Source: Planctomycetota bacterium
Lineage (GTDB): Bacteria > Planctomycetota > J058 > JAJDCQ01
Length of the DNA stretch: 64,000 nucleotides
Assembly (NCBI GenBank): GCA_029260755.1
Contig: JAJDCQ010000168.1
Coordinates: 124,001-188,000 of the forward strand
Direction: 5' to 3'
Positions 43,725-51,637 of the stretch are shown here, one piece after another; positions within the stretch are counted from its first letter, which is position 1; each line of letters starts with the position of its first letter. The notes below the pieces were generated by a model. That model searched no databases. It saw nothing but the letters and a program-made list of their open reading frames with translations, and was not told the DNA's origin. The translations under genes were made by a program, and so were the position numbers.

Positions 43725-46466
43725 TCACTCGGGCTCGGTGGCTCGCGCGAGGAGCGTGACGATCGCCTCGGTGGCGCGGCGAGTCCGCGCGGCGGCGAGG
43801 GGCGTTCGGCCCTCGTGATCGGTGACCGCCGGGTCGGCTCCGTGGCGGAGCAGGACGGTGACGGAGTCGAGGTCGTTCGCGGAGGCGGCGCGGTGGAGGG
43901 CGGTCGCGCCGCTCTCGTCTCGGTGGTCGAGGTCGGCGCCGGCGGCGATGAGGCCCAGGAGGATGTCGGGCGTGTCGCCGATCGCGGCGTGGTGGAGCGG
44001 CGCTCGGCCGTCGGGGCCGCGGGCTTCGACGTCGGCTCCTCCGGTGAGGAGCAGCTCGGCGACGTCCTCGGAGCGCCGGTCGATGGCCCGGGAGAGGGCG
44101 GGCGCTCCTCGTTCGTCTCGCGCGTCGAGCGAGACGCCGGCTTCGAGGGCGATGCGGACGCGGGCGGGGTCGTCGCGGTCGATCGCCCGGAAGAACGGCG
44201 TGAGCGCCTCGGGCGCCCGGGTGAGGGCGACGCTGCGCTCGCGGAGGACGGTGGCGACGGCGGCGTGCTCTCCTTCCATCGCCGCGCGGAACGCCTCGAC
44301 GAGGGCGGTCTCGCCGCCGGCGGCGTCCGCGGTGGCGTCCGCGGTGGCTCCGGGGCGTGCCAGGAGGGCTCCGAGCGACGCGGCGCGGCCGGCGCGGGCG
44401 GCGGTGACGAGCGCGACCTCGCCTTCGAGGTCGGGGATCGACGGGTCGGCTCCCGCGTCGAGGAGCTCGGTCACGAGCTCGCCGTGGCCTCCCGTCGCGG
44501 CGTGGTGGAGCGGGGTGCGCCCGGTGGAGTCGATGTGGTCGATCACCGCGCCGGCCCTCAGGAGGGTTCGCGCGAGCTGCGCGTCGCCGGCCGCGAGGGC
44601 GTGCATGAGCGGGGTGCGAGCCTCCTCGTCGAGGGAGTCCGGGTCGGCGCCTTCGGCGAGGAGGTGGGCGAGCGCCCCGAGGGCGCGCGCGCGGACGGCC
44701 GCCTGCGCCGCCTCCTGCCGGAGCTCGGGCGACGGCGCGAGCGCGGCCAGGGCCGCGATGTGGTCGCCCGCGGCGGCGAGCGAGGCGGGCGTCTGGCCGT
44801 CGGCGTCGCGGGCGTCCGGCCGCGCGCCTCGCTGGAGCAGGAGCGCGACGAGCTCCTCGCTTCCGTCCTCGGCGGCGAAGGCGAGGGCGGTCCGGCCGTG
44901 CGGGTTCGTCTCGTCGACCGCGGCGCCGGCGTCGGTGAGGGCGACGACCGCGGCCGCGTCGCCGCGCCCGATGGCGACCATGAGCGGCGTTCGCTTCTCG
45001 ATCGTCTTCCAGTAGGCGGCGAGGCCGGCGCGCTCGGCCTTGTCGATCGCGATCGCGCGGTCGATGCCCTCCTTCAGGAGGCGCTCCCCCTCGGCGACGG
45101 CCGGCGAGCGCTCGGGCGGACGCGCCCGGCGGTAGCGGGCCGGCGGAACGGGCGAGAGGTGCGGCGACCTCGGCGCCGCCTTCAGGTAGGCGCGCCGCAG
45201 CGGGAGCGGGAGCGCGTCGCCGCGCGCGCGGACGAGCGCGTGCACCTTCGCCGGGACAGCCGTCTCCATGAGGCGGATCAGCGCATCGCAGGCGGGCGCG
45301 CCGAACGCGTCCAGGTTCGCCGCGACGAGGTCGGTCGCCTCGTTGCGGATCCGGAGCGACGCCCCGGGCGGCGGCTCGGGCAACGACAGCAGGAACGCCT
45401 GCCTCGCGAGGGCGGTCTGGAGCGTCGGCCAGAGATCGAGGCGCGCGCGGTAGTCGGTCTCGTGCTCGATCGGATCGGGCCGGAGGTGGCGCGCGACCTC
45501 GGGGACGAGGTCCGGCTTCTCGGCGGCAATGTCATCGACGAAGCGGATCAGCGTCTCGGCGGGGAAGCGGTGGTAGAGCGGGTGCGCGCCGCCGAGGCAC
45601 GCGAGCGACCAGGCGAGGACCGGGCCCGAGAGATACGGCAGGCGGTAGAGGATGATCTCGCCGAGCCGCTCCTTCTCGCTCAGGTGGCGGCCGATGAGCG
45701 TGTTCGCCGCGAGGAGTGCCTGGCAGGCGAGGGCGAGCGCGCCGCGTTGCCAGAGGACGTCCGCCGCGTCGAGGAGCGGCTTCAGGCACGCCGGCGGCCC
45801 GAGGCCGACGTGCCAGATGAGCGCGTGGCTTCCGGCGGGGTCCTGCAGGTAGCGCGGGGCGGCGTCGATGACGGCGAGGTGGATCGCGACGTCGTCGGCG
45901 CAGAGCAACTTGCCCACGCCGCCCGCGATCGCCTGGCCGAGGCGCGGGTCGGCCTCGACGATGATGCGCATCAGCGTGTCCGCGCGGGCGGCGAGCGGCG
46001 GGCCGATGTGATGCCAGGCCGCGAAGGCCTCCTTCGCGAGGGTGACGCGGTCGGCGAGGCTCGGCAGCGTCGCGAGCCCGCGGACGAGCTGAGCGGCGGC
46101 GCTGCGATCGTCCTCGTCGGCGGCGGCGTCGAGCGGGATCTCGGCGAGCAGGCGCGTCCGGCGCTCGACGCGGTTGTCGGTGTCGCATCGATCGCAGTGG
46201 ACGACCGCGGCGAGTCCGACGACGGAGAGCGGCCCGCCGCAGCCGCCGCACGAGACGCGCTCGGTCGGGGTGCCCGGGTTGAGGTGCGATGGGACCCAGT
46301 CGATCTCGATCGAGCGGCGGGCGTCGACGTCGGGCTCGGCGTGACGGAGCCGCCGTTCGACGACGCAGACCGCGTCGCAGAACGAGCAGCGCTCCTGCGC
46401 CCGGCTCCCCTCGAGCGGCACCGACGCCCCGCAGCGCGGGCAGAGCGCGCGTCGGCTGGCGAACAT
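43725..46466 (-). CDS. Ankyrin-repeat protein with two N-terminal zinc ribbons
   Basis: 913 residues from the ATG at 46466; a GTG eight codons earlier is possible and neither has a clear ribosome site. The first zinc ribbon uses Cys 9, 12, 27 and 30, the second CGGCGG and CDRC near residues 65-90. Residues about 100-480 are helical and unlike anything I recognise (ALACQALLAANTLIGRHLSEKERLG). From about 515 to 905 run some ten ankyrin repeats (GRTPLHHAATGGHGELVTELLDAGADP type). There is no signal peptide or membrane helix, so it is cytoplasmic. The ankyrin part should bind other proteins. The gene converges with the RND gene (30-base gap). Confidence 0.8.
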   Translation of the reverse strand: MFASRRALCPRCGASVPLEGSRAQERCSFCDAVCVVERRLRHAEPDVDARRSIEIDWVPSHLNPGTPTERVSCGGCGGPLSVVGLAAVVHCDRCDTDNRVERRTRLLAEIPLDAAADEDDRSAAAQLVRGLATLPSLADRVTLAKEAFAAWHHIGPPLAARADTLMRIIVEADPRLGQAIAGGVGKLLCADDVAIHLAVIDAAPRYLQDPAGSHALIWHVGLGPPACLKPLLDAADVLWQRGALALACQALLAANTLIGRHLSEKERLGEIILYRLPYLSGPVLAWSLACLGGAHPLYHRFPAETLIRFVDDIAAEKPDLVPEVARHLRPDPIEHETDYRARLDLWPTLQTALARQAFLLSLPEPPPGASLRIRNEATDLVAANLDAFGAPACDALIRLMETAVPAKVHALVRARGDALPLPLRRAYLKAAPRSPHLSPVPPARYRRARPPERSPAVAEGERLLKEGIDRAIAIDKAERAGLAAYWKTIEKRTPLMVAIGRGDAAAVVALTDAGAAVDETNPHGRTALAFAAEDGSEELVALLLQRGARPDARDADGQTPASLAAAGDHIAALAALAPSPELRQEAAQAAVRARALGALAHLLAEGADPDSLDEEARTPLMHALAAGDAQLARTLLRAGAVIDHIDSTGRTPLHHAATGGHGELVTELLDAGADPSIPDLEGEVALVTAARAGRAASLGALLARPGATADATADAAGGETALVEAFRAAMEGEHAAVATVLRERSVALTRAPEALTPFFRAIDRDDPARVRIALEAGVSLDARDERGAPALSRAIDRRSEDVAELLLTGGADVEARGPDGRAPLHHAAIGDTPDILLGLIAAGADLDHRDESGATALHRAASANDLDSVTVLLRHGADPAVTDHEGRTPLAAARTRRATEAIVTLLARATEPE

Positions 46467-46601
46467 CGCGTTCGGGAAGGCGGACTCCACGCGGTCGGGC
46501 TCTCCGGGCAGGTCGTCGCCCGAGTCTACCCCGCGCCCCCGGCGACCGACACTCAGGGGCCCAGGGGTCGATCTCGAGCAGGGCGCTCGACCGGGAAGCG
46601 G

Positions 46602-46633
46602 CCAGCCCGACCCTCTCGTGTGGGTCGGGCTGG
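46602..46633. terminator. Perfect 12-bp hairpin downstream of the VOC gene
   Basis: CCAGCCCGACCC, an eight-base loop and its exact complement. It starts 25 bases after the stop of the minus-strand VOC gene. No T-run follows in that direction, so it may be a Rho-assisted or processing hairpin. Confidence 0.55.
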
Positions 46634-46657
46634 CTGGCTGCGGGCGCTCGTGTGTCG

Positions 46658-47143
46658 CTACGCGCCGGCCGCCTGGCTGAAGAACGCCTCGGCGCGCTGC
46701 CCCATCTCCTCGGGCGCCACGTCCTCGATGTGGGTCGCGAGCGACCAGATGTGGCCGTGCGGGTCGAGGAGCTTGCCGTAGCGGTCGCCCCAGAACATGT
46801 CGGCGGGCGGCTGCTGGGCCTCGGCGCCGACGTCGAGCGCCTTGGCGAAGGCGGCGTCGACGTCCTCGACGTAGAGGAAGAGCGACTGCGGCGACCCGCC
46901 GAGCGTCTCGGGCGCCTTGCTCCCCATCGCCGGGTTCTCCTGGGTGAGCATCACGATCGAGTCGCCGATCTCGATCTCGGCGTGGACGATCGAGCCGTCC
47001 GGCGCCGGCATCCGAAAGAGCTCGACGGCGCCGAACGCCTTCGCGTACCAGGCGATCGCCGCGGCGGCGTCCTTCACGACGATGTAGGGCGTGACGGCGT
47101 GGTAACCCTCGGGGATCTTCTTCACGGTCTGCTTCTTCGACAT
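46658..47143 (-). CDS. VOC-superfamily (PhnB/glyoxalase-like) protein
   Basis: 161 residues; AGGAG lies nine bases before the ATG. The fold is one glyoxalase/bleomycin-resistance unit with two beta-alpha-beta modules: VTPYIVVKDAAAAIAWYAKAF then HAEIEIGDSIVMLTQE, and LFLYVEDVDAAFAKALDVGA then DMFWGDRYGKLLDPHGHIW. The form YGKLLDPHGHIWSLATH is that of PhnB-like proteins. Such proteins may bind a metal and a small ligand; their reaction differs by member. The final 20 residues are Ala/Glu-rich. Confidence 0.85.
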   Translation of the reverse strand: MSKKQTVKKIPEGYHAVTPYIVVKDAAAAIAWYAKAFGAVELFRMPAPDGSIVHAEIEIGDSIVMLTQENPAMGSKAPETLGGSPQSLFLYVEDVDAAFAKALDVGAEAQQPPADMFWGDRYGKLLDPHGHIWSLATHIEDVAPEEMGQRAEAFFSQAAGA

Positions 47144-47404
47144 TCGATTTCTCCTGGCTGGCTGGTGGGAGGCGCTCGGCCCCGTTCGACGGTGGTTGGC
47201 GAGTCACCTCTCCGGCGACTCACCCCCACGACGGACGGGTGGCGCCGAGATCGACAGGTCTCTCGACCTTTTTTCTTCGGCCGTCGAGAACGGCCACGGT
47301 CGTAACGGAACTCAACAGCGTCGATCTGGCGTGCTTCGTCTCTCAAGGCTCTAGTTTTCTGTGGGTTAGGTCGTCGGCTGACTTCGGCACGGGGTTCGTT
47401 CAAG

Positions 47405-47922
47405 GGGTCGATCTTCGAGACCCAACAGGTCCCCGAGGCCGCGGTCGGAACGATCGAGCGCTTCGTCGAGGCGGAGCTCGCCCGTCACCCACGAGCGAAG
47501 CACGCGAAGCGTCGGGCGCCCGAGGACTGGCCGCCCGCGCGCCGCCCGCGCGCCGTCCGGAGTCCGAGGTGGTGTCCAGATTCGGGCGCGACCTCGCCGA
47601 GATCGTCGGGGGGCGCGCGGCCGACCTCGCCGTCCGAACGGCCGGCGAGATCGTCTTGACCGCGCGCGGCGGCGCGCCCCGCGAGTGGAAACCCATCGCC
47701 GTCGAGTCGATTCGATTCAAGTACGAGGAACCGGTCTACCCGAGCGCCGCCCTCGACCGGGTCGAGCAGGTCGCCACGCCCGCGTCGATGGAGGAGACCT
47801 CGACGACGCTGGGGAAGCTCCTCCCTGAGGGCGGCTACCGCGTCGTGGTCGCGACCGCGAAGGGGCCGGTCGAGATCTACCTCCGGACCGACCTCCGCGT
47901 CGTCGCGTTCATCTGGCCGTGA
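47405..47922 (+). pseudogene. Frameshifted remnant of an unknown gene
   Basis: Two stretches with typical GC3-rich coding pattern lie in different frames. From about 47411 the frame reads IFETQQVPEAAVGTIERFVE and on to about 47550. From 47569 the next frame reads VVSRFGRDLAEIVGGRAADL to a stop at 47922 (ending DLRVVAFIWP). Neither has a convincing start, and the 200 bases before 47405 are far less GC-rich. The simplest reading is one gene broken by an indel at about 47530-47570. The intact family is not recognised. Alternatively the second half alone (from 47569) is a small real gene. Confidence 0.5.
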
Positions 47923-47950
47923 TCCGGAGACCGGCGGCTCGACGGCCGCC

Positions 47951-48004
47951 GGTCGACGTCTTCACCCAGGCGGCGACGTCGTCGATCAGCGCCGTCGAGA
48001 CGCT
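47951..48004 (-). pseudogene. Vestigial 3' end of a second alpha/beta-hydrolase gene copy
   Basis: Read on the minus strand this segment encodes SVSTALIDDVAAWVKTSTGGR. The hydrolase encoded at 48691-50073 ends with NVSKELIDDIAAWVKTTGTGGR. The DNA also matches well (TCTTCACCCAGGCGGCGA at both sites). The remnant begins at the very end of the zinc-ribbon gene and has lost its stop codon. Confidence 0.75.
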
Positions 48005-48657
48005 CCCTTCATCCGGTCGAGCAGGTCGGCCAGCGATCGCCGTAGCCCGCGCGGGAGGACGTGGAAAAGGCCCACGACCCCACTGACCATCGCGATGGAC
48101 GCGGTCGCGACCGAGAGCACCGGAGCGCGCGCCCGGGCGAAGTCAGCGGCGAGCCAGACGCCGACGCAAGTCCACCCGACGAGCCAGATGCCGAGCGCGC
48201 AGCGAGCACCGACCGAGAGCCGGTCGACATCCTCGAAGATCTCATCCCAGCTCGGTTCCGGTGCGCCGGGCACATGCTTCGGCGGGTCCGTCGCCGGCAC
48301 CAGCCCGACCGCAGCGAGCCCCCAGAGGAGCAGGACGTAGCCGCCGCCCGTGCCAATGATCACGACCGCGGGCTGCCACGGGAACCCGCTCGTGCCTGCG
48401 CTGAAGCGGAGCGGCTCGAGCCAGCCCGACCACGCGACGAGCGGGGCGAGGACGGCCACGGCCACCACCGTCGAGACGAGGGGGACGAGACCGCGGTCGA
48501 CGGGCGGCGTGAGCTCGTAGATCCCCTCGGCTCGATCGAGCCCTCGCTTCGGAATGCGAAGGACTCTCCGGCACGCCCGACACCGGATCGCGTGGCCCGC
48601 CGCGGCGTCGGGGATCTCCCCGACAGCGCCGCAGCGGCAGTGGATGCGCAGGGTCAA
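47986..48657 (-). CDS. Zinc-ribbon membrane protein, unknown
   Basis: 223 residues, apparently from a TTG at 48657, since no ATG or GTG fits and the N-terminal zinc ribbon (CRCGAVGEIP then CRACRRVLRIP) begins at once. Four hydrophobic segments follow (LVSTVVAVAVLAPLVAW, PAVVIIGTGGGYVLLLWGLAAVG, CALGIWLVGWTCVGVWLA, VATASIAMVSGVVGLFHV). The ribbon should face the cytoplasm. The gene lies 33 bases after the hydrolase stop and is wedged between the hydrolase and a relic of the same hydrolase 3' end. I recognise no family. Confidence 0.65.
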   Translation of the reverse strand: MTLRIHCRCGAVGEIPDAAAGHAIRCRACRRVLRIPKRGLDRAEGIYELTPPVDRGLVPLVSTVVAVAVLAPLVAWSGWLEPLRFSAGTSGFPWQPAVVIIGTGGGYVLLLWGLAAVGLVPATDPPKHVPGAPEPSWDEIFEDVDRLSVGARCALGIWLVGWTCVGVWLAADFARARAPVLSVATASIAMVSGVVGLFHVLPRGLRRSLADLLDRMKGASRRR

Positions 48658-48690
48658 TGGCTCGACGTCGCGCGGTCGGCGCTGGCCGCG

Positions 48691-50073
48691 TCAGCGGCCA
48701 CCGGTCCCGGTCGTCTTCACCCAGGCGGCGATGTCGTCGATGAGCTCCTTCGAGACGTTCTTCCCCCGGACCATGTAGTCGGCCGGCTTGCTCTTCCCCT
48801 CCCCCTCGATGAGGAGATGGTCGAGCTTCGGGTAGCTCTTGAACGTCGCGAACGGCTTCCCCTCGCACGCCGCCTTCCAGAGGGCGAAGTCCTTCATCGT
48901 GACCTGGTAGTCGCGCTCGCCCTGGAGGAAGTAGATCGGGATCTGCAGCTCGGCCGCCTGCTTCGGCCCGTCGTACTCGAGCAGGTCCTTCCAGTACGGG
49001 AAGCCCGCCCCGAGGATCGGTCCCGCCTCCTCCTCGCCGGTGAGCATCCGGTCGATCCGGTCGCAGGCCGCCGCGATCTCCTTCTCGGCCGCCTCGGCCT
49101 TGGCGAGCGCGGCCGGGTCGGTGATCTCCGAGACGCCGATGATGTAACGGGTCTGCTCGAGCATCTTCCGGTGGAGCGGCTCGGCGCTCCCCGCGACGCA
49201 GATCATCCCGGCCGGCTTCGCCTTCGCCCCGATCCGCGGGATGATCGTCCCGCCGAGGCTGTGCCCCAGGACGAAGATCCGGGCCGGGTCGATCCCCTTG
49301 CTCTTGCGGAGCTGCTCGACCGCGACGACGGCGTCGTCGACCGACTCCTCGTCGACGGTCATCGTCAGGCCGTTCACGCTGTCGGGCTTCGCGAGGGTCC
49401 GCTTGTCGTAGCGCAGCGTCGCGACGCCGCGCTCGGCGAGCCCCCAGGCGATGTCGCGGAACGGCTTGTTCGGTCCGATCGTCTCGTCCCGGTCGTTCGG
49501 CCCCGAGCCGTGGACGAGGACGACGATCGGAAACGGCCCGTCGCCCTTCGGCAGGCAGAGCGTTCCGGGCAGGCCGTCCTTGCCTTCGCCGACGACGAAG
49601 TCGCGCTCGACGCCCGGCGACTTGGCCGTGTCGGGCGGCGGCGGCTCGATGTGCTCCTGGACGAACAGGCCCGAGATCTGGCCGACCCGGTTCATCACGA
49701 CCTGGTAGTCGAGCGTCACCTTCTCGTGCTCGGCCGGCACCCGGAAGCGGCGGAGCTGGCCGATCCGATCCTCGAGCCAGGCGTCGCCGATCTTGACCAG
49801 CTTGCCGTTGCGCGCCGCCATCGCGTCGACGAGCTGCTTCGACTTCGCGGCTGGGAACGCCTGCTTCATCGTCGCATCGTAGAGGGCGCCGGCGGCCTCG
49901 TGGTCGCCCGAGGTGATCATCTCGACGTAGCGCTTTGCCGAGGCGGCCATCTCCTCGACCGTCGGCCCGTCGTCGGCGCGGACGGCGACCGCCGTTGCGC
50001 TGGCGAGCCCGAGGGCGAGGGTGACGATGGCGCTCGACCATTTGAAGTGACATGACTTACGTCGTTCGAACAT
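48691..50073 (-). CDS. Secreted alpha/beta hydrolase with DUF3887-like N-terminal domain
   Basis: 460 residues; AAGGAG precedes the ATG. A signal peptide (AIVTLALGLASATAVAV) leads to a small domain at about 40-140 (ITSGDHEAAGALYDATMKQ, LDYQVVMNRVGQISGLFVQE) like the NTF2-type domain that precedes many such hydrolases. The hydrolase part shows the oxyanion strand IVVLVHGSGPNDRD, the nucleophile elbow LGHSLGG, and late Asp/His positions (QGERDYQV, KLDHLL). It likely cleaves an ester or amide outside the inner membrane. A strong palindrome overlaps its promoter area and a similar one lies in its first codons. Confidence 0.85.
   Translation of the reverse strand: MFERRKSCHFKWSSAIVTLALGLASATAVAVRADDGPTVEEMAASAKRYVEMITSGDHEAAGALYDATMKQAFPAAKSKQLVDAMAARNGKLVKIGDAWLEDRIGQLRRFRVPAEHEKVTLDYQVVMNRVGQISGLFVQEHIEPPPPDTAKSPGVERDFVVGEGKDGLPGTLCLPKGDGPFPIVVLVHGSGPNDRDETIGPNKPFRDIAWGLAERGVATLRYDKRTLAKPDSVNGLTMTVDEESVDDAVVAVEQLRKSKGIDPARIFVLGHSLGGTIIPRIGAKAKPAGMICVAGSAEPLHRKMLEQTRYIIGVSEITDPAALAKAEAAEKEIAAACDRIDRMLTGEEEAGPILGAGFPYWKDLLEYDGPKQAAELQIPIYFLQGERDYQVTMKDFALWKAACEGKPFATFKSYPKLDHLLIEGEGKSKPADYMVRGKNVSKELIDDIAAWVKTTGTGGR
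50045..50058. promoter_or_regulatory. Second operator-like site, AAGTGACATGACTT
   Basis: It matches the palindrome at 50111-50124 in 12 of 14 bases and lies within codons 6-10 of the hydrolase gene, 66 bases centre to centre from it. Two such sites allow a regulator to bind on both sides of the start. Confidence 0.4.
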
Positions 50074-50110
50074 GGAAGGGCTCCTTGGTGGGGACGCTAT
50101 CCTATACCTA

Positions 50111-50132
50111 AAGTGATATCACTTCGATATCG
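50111..50132. promoter_or_regulatory. Perfect palindrome AAGTGATATCACTT followed by CGATATCG, candidate operator
   Basis: Both parts are perfect palindromes in an AT-rich island, rare in this DNA of about 70% G+C. They lie 38-59 bases before the hydrolase ATG at 50073. On the minus strand a TATAGG box (a possible -10) follows at once, so a bound protein would block RNA polymerase. Confidence 0.55.
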
Positions 50133-50161
50133 AGGTCTTGGACGGGGCCGACCGGCCGGCG

Positions 50162-50890
50162 TCACGCGGGCGCCCCCGCCGTTGCGGCCGCGGTCGCCGC
50201 CGCGGCGGTCGGCGCGCTCCAGGCCGCCTTGAACGGGATGTCGGGGACGTCGTTCACCACGATCCCGACCCCGAGGCCGTGGATCGCCTGCGCCATCCCG
50301 TCGAAGAGCGTCGTCGAGTCGAGCGCCAGCGCCTGGATCTTGATGAACGTCTTCGCGAGCGAGACCGTCTCGCCGCCGCTCATCTCGGCGTAACGGATCG
50401 CGTTCGCGCACGCGATCCCGATCGACTCCACGATGTGCTTGCTCATCGCGTGGTGGGTCGCGGTCGACTCCTCGAGCTCCTCGATGAAGCGAAGCGCGAC
50501 GAGCGTCGCGTCGGCCGCGCCGGCGAAGTCGCCCGCTCCGAGCGTCGGGCGCAGGGCGCGCTTCAGGACCGCGAGCTCCGCCCGGACGCTCCGCATCTCG
50601 GCCCCGGTCGCCGTGCGGGTGAAGCGCGGCGGCGTCTCCGCCGGCAGGATCGCCGTCATCGGCTGGAAGTCGCCCTCGACGATCGGGATCCCACGCTGAT
50701 TGAACGGGCGCGCCCGCCAGTCGAGCCAGACCGCGATCGGGAGGGTGACCCGCTCGAACCAGATCAGCGAGTGGCTCAGGCGGCGGCTCCGCCCCCGGGT
50801 CCGCTTGCCGTAATAGCGGCGCCGGGCCTTGTTGATCTCGATCGCGTCGGCGAGGTGGACGTAGAACTCGCCCTCGGTCATCGCTCCCAT
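50162..50890 (-). CDS. Protein of unknown function
   Basis: 242 residues from the ATG at 50890 (another at 50881). Mostly helical: a basic start (INKARRRYYGKRTRGRSRR), a central stretch GIPIVEGDFQPMTAILPAE, and a helical C-terminal half (VALRFIEELEESTATHHAM; IVESIGIACANAIRYAEMSGG; LAKTFIKIQALALDSTTLF). It ends in an Ala/Thr tail. No signal peptide and no membrane helix. It lies 12 bases after the DUF4199 gene. I do not recognise a family. Confidence 0.6.
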   Translation of the reverse strand: MGAMTEGEFYVHLADAIEINKARRRYYGKRTRGRSRRLSHSLIWFERVTLPIAVWLDWRARPFNQRGIPIVEGDFQPMTAILPAETPPRFTRTATGAEMRSVRAELAVLKRALRPTLGAGDFAGAADATLVALRFIEELEESTATHHAMSKHIVESIGIACANAIRYAEMSGGETVSLAKTFIKIQALALDSTTLFDGMAQAIHGLGVGIVVNDVPDIPFKAAWSAPTAAAATAAATAGAPA

Positions 50891-50902
50891 CGTGGCGCCC
50901 CG

Positions 50903-51454
50903 TCAGTCGCGGAGGCGCCGCTCGCCGGCGGCCTCGCGCTTGCGCATCAGGATCGCGGCGAGCACGGCGCCGACGCCGCCGACGACGGCCGTGCTGAGGC
51001 AGCCCATGATGACGTGGCTCGCCAGCCCGAACCGGGACGCGAGGCGGTTGTTGATCTCGCGCGCCGGCACGCCCTCCTGCTCGAGCTGCCGCTTCGCCTC
51101 GTCGGCCATCCGTTCGAGGTAACCGGGGTTGACGAGGCCGTCGTAGATGGCCGTCCAGAGGCCGACCGCCGCGCCGGCGAACGCGGCGATGAGGATGCCC
51201 GAGATGAGGAGGCTGACGATCGAGATCTCGCCGCCCGGCTCGCGGCCGCGCCGGACGCTCATCCCGACGTAGACGCCGCCGAGGACGATCGGCAGGGCGA
51301 CCGCAGAGCTCGCCATCCGGAGGAGGCTCGTCCCCGTCCCGGCCTTCATGTCGTGGAGCCCGGCCGCGTACTCGATCATCGTCCAGCCGGCGACGGCGGC
51401 GCCGATCGCCGCCCCCGAGAAGGCGGTCAGCTTGATCAGGTTCTTCGGAGTCAT
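50903..51454 (-). CDS. DUF4199-like membrane protein
   Basis: 183 residues with four membrane helices (LTAFSGAAIGAAVAGWTMI, ASSAVALPIVLGGVYVGM, IVSLLISGILIAAFAGAAVGLW, HVIMGCLSTAVVGGVGAVLAAIL). Between helices three and four lies a charged amphipathic stretch (YLERMADEAKRQLEQEGVP). This order is that of DUF4199 proteins, whose role is unknown. The ATG at 51454 is chosen because the earlier frame has no membrane or start signals. Confidence 0.7.
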   Translation of the reverse strand: MTPKNLIKLTAFSGAAIGAAVAGWTMIEYAAGLHDMKAGTGTSLLRMASSAVALPIVLGGVYVGMSVRRGREPGGEISIVSLLISGILIAAFAGAAVGLWTAIYDGLVNPGYLERMADEAKRQLEQEGVPAREINNRLASRFGLASHVIMGCLSTAVVGGVGAVLAAILMRKREAAGERRLRD

Positions 51455-51637
51455 CGGTCCCGTCGGCCTCCCCAGCCGAGGATACTCGGTGCCGGCGAAC
51501 CCGTCTCGTGGCCGGCGGGTCGCCCCGGCTTGATGTGCGCTGGGGGTTTCTCCCATGATGCTTCTGTCGCAACCGGGTGTGGCCCTTTTCCTTGGCGCGC
51601 GTCGCGCACACCAGAGACGATCGATGGGCGAGCCTGC

